Positions 50,422-53,393 of a stretch of DNA of 53,393 nt are shown one piece after another. The stretch's first letter is position 1; each line of letters opens with the position of its first letter. The notes beneath the pieces were generated by a model. That model saw only the letters and a program-made list of their open reading frames with translations, was not told where the DNA came from and searched no databases. A program made the position numbers and the translations under genes. Origin of the DNA: Chitinophagaceae bacterium (GTDB lineage Bacteria > Bacteroidota > Bacteroidia > Chitinophagales > Chitinophagaceae); assembly GCA_947375185.1 (NCBI GenBank), contig CANCEU010000015.1, forward strand, positions 1 to 53,393. Direction: 5' to 3'.

Positions 50422-53325
50422 CTATAAAATATTATATGCAAAGCTTACATAGTATAAACCACCAATTGATGGACTACCGAATGCAGTTTGATAATAATGG
50501 TTTAAGATATTTGTACCACCTACTTTAATCATTGATTTGATAGAAGGTACTTTATAAGTTAATACAGCGTCAATTGTGTTGAATGAATTTACTCTACCTA
50601 CAGCAAATGTTCCTTCGTAAACGAAGTCATCTTGGTAGTGTAAGTTCGCGCTGAATCCTAATCTGTTCTTAAATAAGAAACCACTATTGTTTAAAGCGAA
50701 ATTAGCTCTGAACAATGGAGTGTTGAAATAAGAAATAAATCCAGAAGGTAAATTTCCAATTTCGTCAGTATAAACACTTGAAGAGAAACTGAAGTTATTT
50801 GGTAACAAATAATCAGCAGAAATTCCCCATCCACTTGTGTATACATCACCAGGAGCATTTGTAGAAATGCTATAAGCAATACGAGTGCTAGCACTTGCCA
50901 AATCAGCTAATTGAGGATTTGCTGCGTTACGAGATTGTAATACAGTTACACCACTGATAAAGTTTGTATACTTACCTGCGTATGCATAAAAATCAAGCAT
51001 TAATTTTTTGTTGATTAAAGTTTTGTAACCAACTTCAAATGAACTCATTGACTCCGGCTTGAATTCACCAAATTGTTGTTGAACTGGAGCACCAGCTAAC
51101 ACACTAGATAATGAATAAGCAGGGTTTTTATCAAAATTATAATATTGTCTTAATTGAGGTAAACCACCCATTAAACGAGTACCACCACCCACTAATAAGT
51201 TAATCCATTGGTTTTGAGTTGTTGGGAAACGGTAAGCTTCTTGATAAGAAAGACGGATATTATTGTCTTCTGCAATTTTAACAACCGCAGTTGCTCTTGG
51301 AGTGAAACGACCAGCGAAGTTATCATTCTTATCATAACGACCAGAAACTGATAATTTCAATACATCACCAAAGAATTTCTTTGATAATTGAGCATAAGTT
51401 CCGTTTTCATTAATCCAAATTCTATGTGTAGTATCTGCGAATAAAGTTCCTTGAGAATTCAAGACATATCCTTTGATACTTCCACCAACTAATAAAGAGG
51501 CATCGTATTTATCAAGTCCTAAAACATCAGTCAAATTGTATTGAGCTTCAATAACATTTAAAGAAGACTTATCTAAGAATTTACCACCACCTTGTGAAAT
51601 TGGAATACCTGCAATTGATTTAAACAATTGAGTTGATCCAATATTACCTGTTGGTCTTCCTGCATCAGCAATTGCTCTAGCAGCTGCAGCAGCACCGTTT
51701 GCATCTAAACCTGCATCCTTATATTGAACATAAGCAGCAGCATATGTTGGATACCAAGTAGTACTTGATTTCCAAGCTTCATTAAACAAACGAGTTGTGA
51801 TAGTTGCATTGTATGAATTACCCGCATCCTCTAATGTTTGATAAGCTCTAGCAAACCAGTTTTTAGATTTAATCTCAAATTTTAATTGAGTCATATTTAA
51901 ACCGTTCAATGAATAACGGTCACTTCCTGTATACACTGTGTTACCAGAACCAGTATAAGCACTAAAAGAAGCTTCAGTATTGTCATTGATTTTATAATGT
52001 AATGATCCAGAAACTTTTAAGTTTTTAGCAACTGGGTCAATGATATCAGCTTCGCTGTAACCAGTACGGCTAACATTAACACCAGTAAACATTCCTTTTG
52101 CATTACCATATAAATAAGGTGCATAAGGAGCTAAAGCAGCATTTGCGCCTTTTAAAAATGCTGAATAAGTAGCTAAATTTCCAGAATAAGGTCCTGCTTG
52201 TGCAGCTCCATATAAAGTAGCAAAAGCAGTATTAGCAGCAGTTGTACTACCACCGTAAGCTGCAGTTAATGCACCTAAAACGCCTGCCTTAACGCCATCA
52301 TAAACTGTACTTAAAGCTGAAGATGTTTCATCACCATATACGTTTACACCATCATAGTTTGGATCAATTCCTCTATAACCTGGAATAACTTGACCATTAG
52401 CTGTACCTGTATTTCTAGAATAGTTAGAAGTATTCATCGCTAACCAATCTTGCGCCTCAGTGTATTGAGCACTAATTTTGTATGCCAAACGATCGCCAAT
52501 TTTACTTGCCCATCTTACAGTGTAATCTTTATAAGCAGCTTGTGCACGCTCGTAGTTGTCTACGTGGTTCACACCTTGTTTAATTTGAAAACTTAGACCT
52601 TGGTATTTGAAAGGATTTTTGCTGTTGATTAAAACAGTACCATTCATTCCGCCAGAGCCATATAAAGCTGAAGAAGCACCTGGCAATAACTCCATATTAT
52701 CAACATCTAATTCTGTCAAACCAACCATTGTTCCAACTGAAAAGTTTAAACCTGGTGCTTGGTTATCCATACCATCGATTAATTGATTCATACGTGTGTT
52801 ACCACTACCGTTAAAACCTCTTGTACTAACGCTTTTAAATGTTAAACTAGCTGATACTGCATCCACTCCTTTTAAGTTGGAAAGCATATCATAGTAGCTT
52901 GAAGAAGCAGTTGCTCTAATTTGTGCATTACTCACTCTTTCAATAGATACTGGAGATTCTAAGATACGCTCAGCAACTCTAGATGCAGAAACTACCACAT
53001 CAGAACCTAACACATATCCAGGCTTTAAGCTTACAGCTACATTTGCACTTGAACTACTCACTTCTATTTCCTTGTTTTCAAATCCTACAGAAGAAAAAAT
53101 CAATGTAACTGGTAATTTTGTTACACTTAACTTGAAATTACCTTTATCATCTGTAAAAGTACCTGCAGTTCCACCCTTAACAGTAACCGTTACGGCAGAT
53201 AAGGATTCTGAGGAATTTGCATTTTTAACAGTACCTGTAATAGTACTAGCACTTTGGGCATTTGCCGAAAATACCATCAAAGTGGCAAGGCAAAAAAGAC
53301 CCATTTTGCTTAACAATCGTTTCAT
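50422..53325 (-). CDS. TonB-dependent outer-membrane receptor with carboxypeptidase-like N-domain
   Basis: A 967-residue outer-membrane importer. The Sec signal peptide is cleaved after about residue 24 (ANAQ). Residues about 28-100 form a carboxypeptidase-regulatory-like domain (ITGTVKNANSSESLSAVTVTV). The plug (about 108-240) contains MELLPGASSALYGSGGMNGT, and the rest is a 22-strand barrel ending in an aromatic-rich strand (YYVSFAYNIL). The family moves large or scarce nutrients using TonB energy; DPNYDGVNVYGDE (321-333) is seen in related receptors, but the ligand cannot be named. Residues 336-410 form an Ala/Gly/Tyr-rich stretch, probably an external loop. No SusD partner is seen downstream, so it does not look like a SusC/D pair. 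Confidence 0.88.
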   Translation of the reverse strand: MKRLLSKMGLFCLATLMVFSANAQSASTITGTVKNANSSESLSAVTVTVKGGTAGTFTDDKGNFKLSVTKLPVTLIFSSVGFENKEIEVSSSSANVAVSLKPGYVLGSDVVVSASRVAERILESPVSIERVSNAQIRATASSSYYDMLSNLKGVDAVSASLTFKSVSTRGFNGSGNTRMNQLIDGMDNQAPGLNFSVGTMVGLTELDVDNMELLPGASSALYGSGGMNGTVLINSKNPFKYQGLSFQIKQGVNHVDNYERAQAAYKDYTVRWASKIGDRLAYKISAQYTEAQDWLAMNTSNYSRNTGTANGQVIPGYRGIDPNYDGVNVYGDETSSALSTVYDGVKAGVLGALTAAYGGSTTAANTAFATLYGAAQAGPYSGNLATYSAFLKGANAALAPYAPYLYGNAKGMFTGVNVSRTGYSEADIIDPVAKNLKVSGSLHYKINDNTEASFSAYTGSGNTVYTGSDRYSLNGLNMTQLKFEIKSKNWFARAYQTLEDAGNSYNATITTRLFNEAWKSSTTWYPTYAAAYVQYKDAGLDANGAAAAARAIADAGRPTGNIGSTQLFKSIAGIPISQGGGKFLDKSSLNVIEAQYNLTDVLGLDKYDASLLVGGSIKGYVLNSQGTLFADTTHRIWINENGTYAQLSKKFFGDVLKLSVSGRYDKNDNFAGRFTPRATAVVKIAEDNNIRLSYQEAYRFPTTQNQWINLLVGGGTRLMGGLPQLRQYYNFDKNPAYSLSSVLAGAPVQQQFGEFKPESMSSFEVGYKTLINKKLMLDFYAYAGKYTNFISGVTVLQSRNAANPQLADLASASTRIAYSISTNAPGDVYTSGWGISADYLLPNNFSFSSSVYTDEIGNLPSGFISYFNTPLFRANFALNNSGFLFKNRLGFSANLHYQDDFVYEGTFAVGRVNSFNTIDAVLTYKVPSIKSMIKVGGTNILNHYYQTAFGSPSIGGLYYVSFAYNIL

Positions 53326-53393
53326 AAATGTTTGTTTTTAATTGAATTGTAGTACAAAATAACAAAATTTTAGCATTTAAAAAAATTATCAAA

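Noticed and set aside
1..53393. CRISPR array, IS element, phage, toxin-antitoxin or restriction genes
   Set aside because: No regularly spaced repeats, transposase, terminal repeats, phage structural genes or small toxin pairs were seen; YraN is nuclease-like but is a conserved housekeeping family.

Overview
The window reads as an ordinary chromosomal stretch of an AT-rich Bacteroidota bacterium, most likely from the family Chitinophagaceae or close to it. The phylum call rests on three things. The gene families are typical of it: DUF3810 metallopeptidase-like protein, DUF2911 protein, DUF6580 membrane protein, long signal peptidase I, TonB-dependent receptor with an N-terminal carboxypeptidase-like domain, and FHS-type sugar porter next to a ROK kinase. 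Shine-Dalgarno sequences are almost absent. Many genes carry a Bacteroidota-type -7 box (TAnnTTTG). The family-level call is an inference from gene content. I see no phage, IS element, CRISPR array, conjugation gene or recognisable defence system.

Layout. 1-3408: end-truncated dipeptide epimerase and a large malQ (minus). 3575-7759: rnhA, a DUF6580 membrane protein, manA, yraN, a YkgJ-like cysteine-cluster protein and a XerC/D recombinase, on mixed strands. 7813-8829: a secreted DUF2911 protein, then tRNA-Leu(GAG) followed by a compound hairpin region. 8982-11901: baeRF-like protein, phosphopantetheinyl transferase, dcd and a DUF3810 protein. 11985-16491 (plus): yceD-rpmF-plsX, fbaA, accD, smpB, a block for ribosome, phospholipid and fatty-acid synthesis. 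16521-24520: small membrane protein, smc, ftsE, purM, ribF and holA. 24634-25545: membrane-anchored coiled-coil protein. 25626-33512 (minus): five closely spaced genes, glgA-glgC-maltose-type MFS porter-periplasmic GH13-glgB. 33657-36554 (plus): an FHS-type sugar porter with an unusual insert, and a ROK glucokinase. 36626-40798: lipA, osmC-like, and the run fdx-iscX-kdsC-ubiA-maf. 40930-45580: alpha/beta hydrolase, topA, fatty acid desaturase. 45783-53325: SirB1-like protein and ogt (plus), then cdd, lepB, pdhB and a TonB-dependent receptor (minus).

The main physiological theme is glucan metabolism. The secreted GH13 enzyme would cut maltodextrins outside the cytoplasm and the MFS porters would import the products. 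MalQ, GlgC, GlgA and GlgB would rebuild or branch glucan inside, and the FHS porter plus ROK kinase would feed glucose into glycolysis, where manA and fbaA act. The remaining genes are housekeeping.

Non-coding signals are unusually readable. At least nine genes have a perfect TAnnTTTG box 17-23 nt before the ATG, implying very short leaders. Convergent gene pairs share long, often near-perfect palindromic terminators, several of which run into coding sequence. In two places a terminator abuts or overlaps the next gene's promoter. The most interesting protein-level oddities are the membrane-hairpin insert with a periplasmic helical domain in the sugar porter, the ROK kinase that has lost its zinc-binding cysteines, and a stand-alone baeRF-like domain. 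I found no convincing new multi-gene system.
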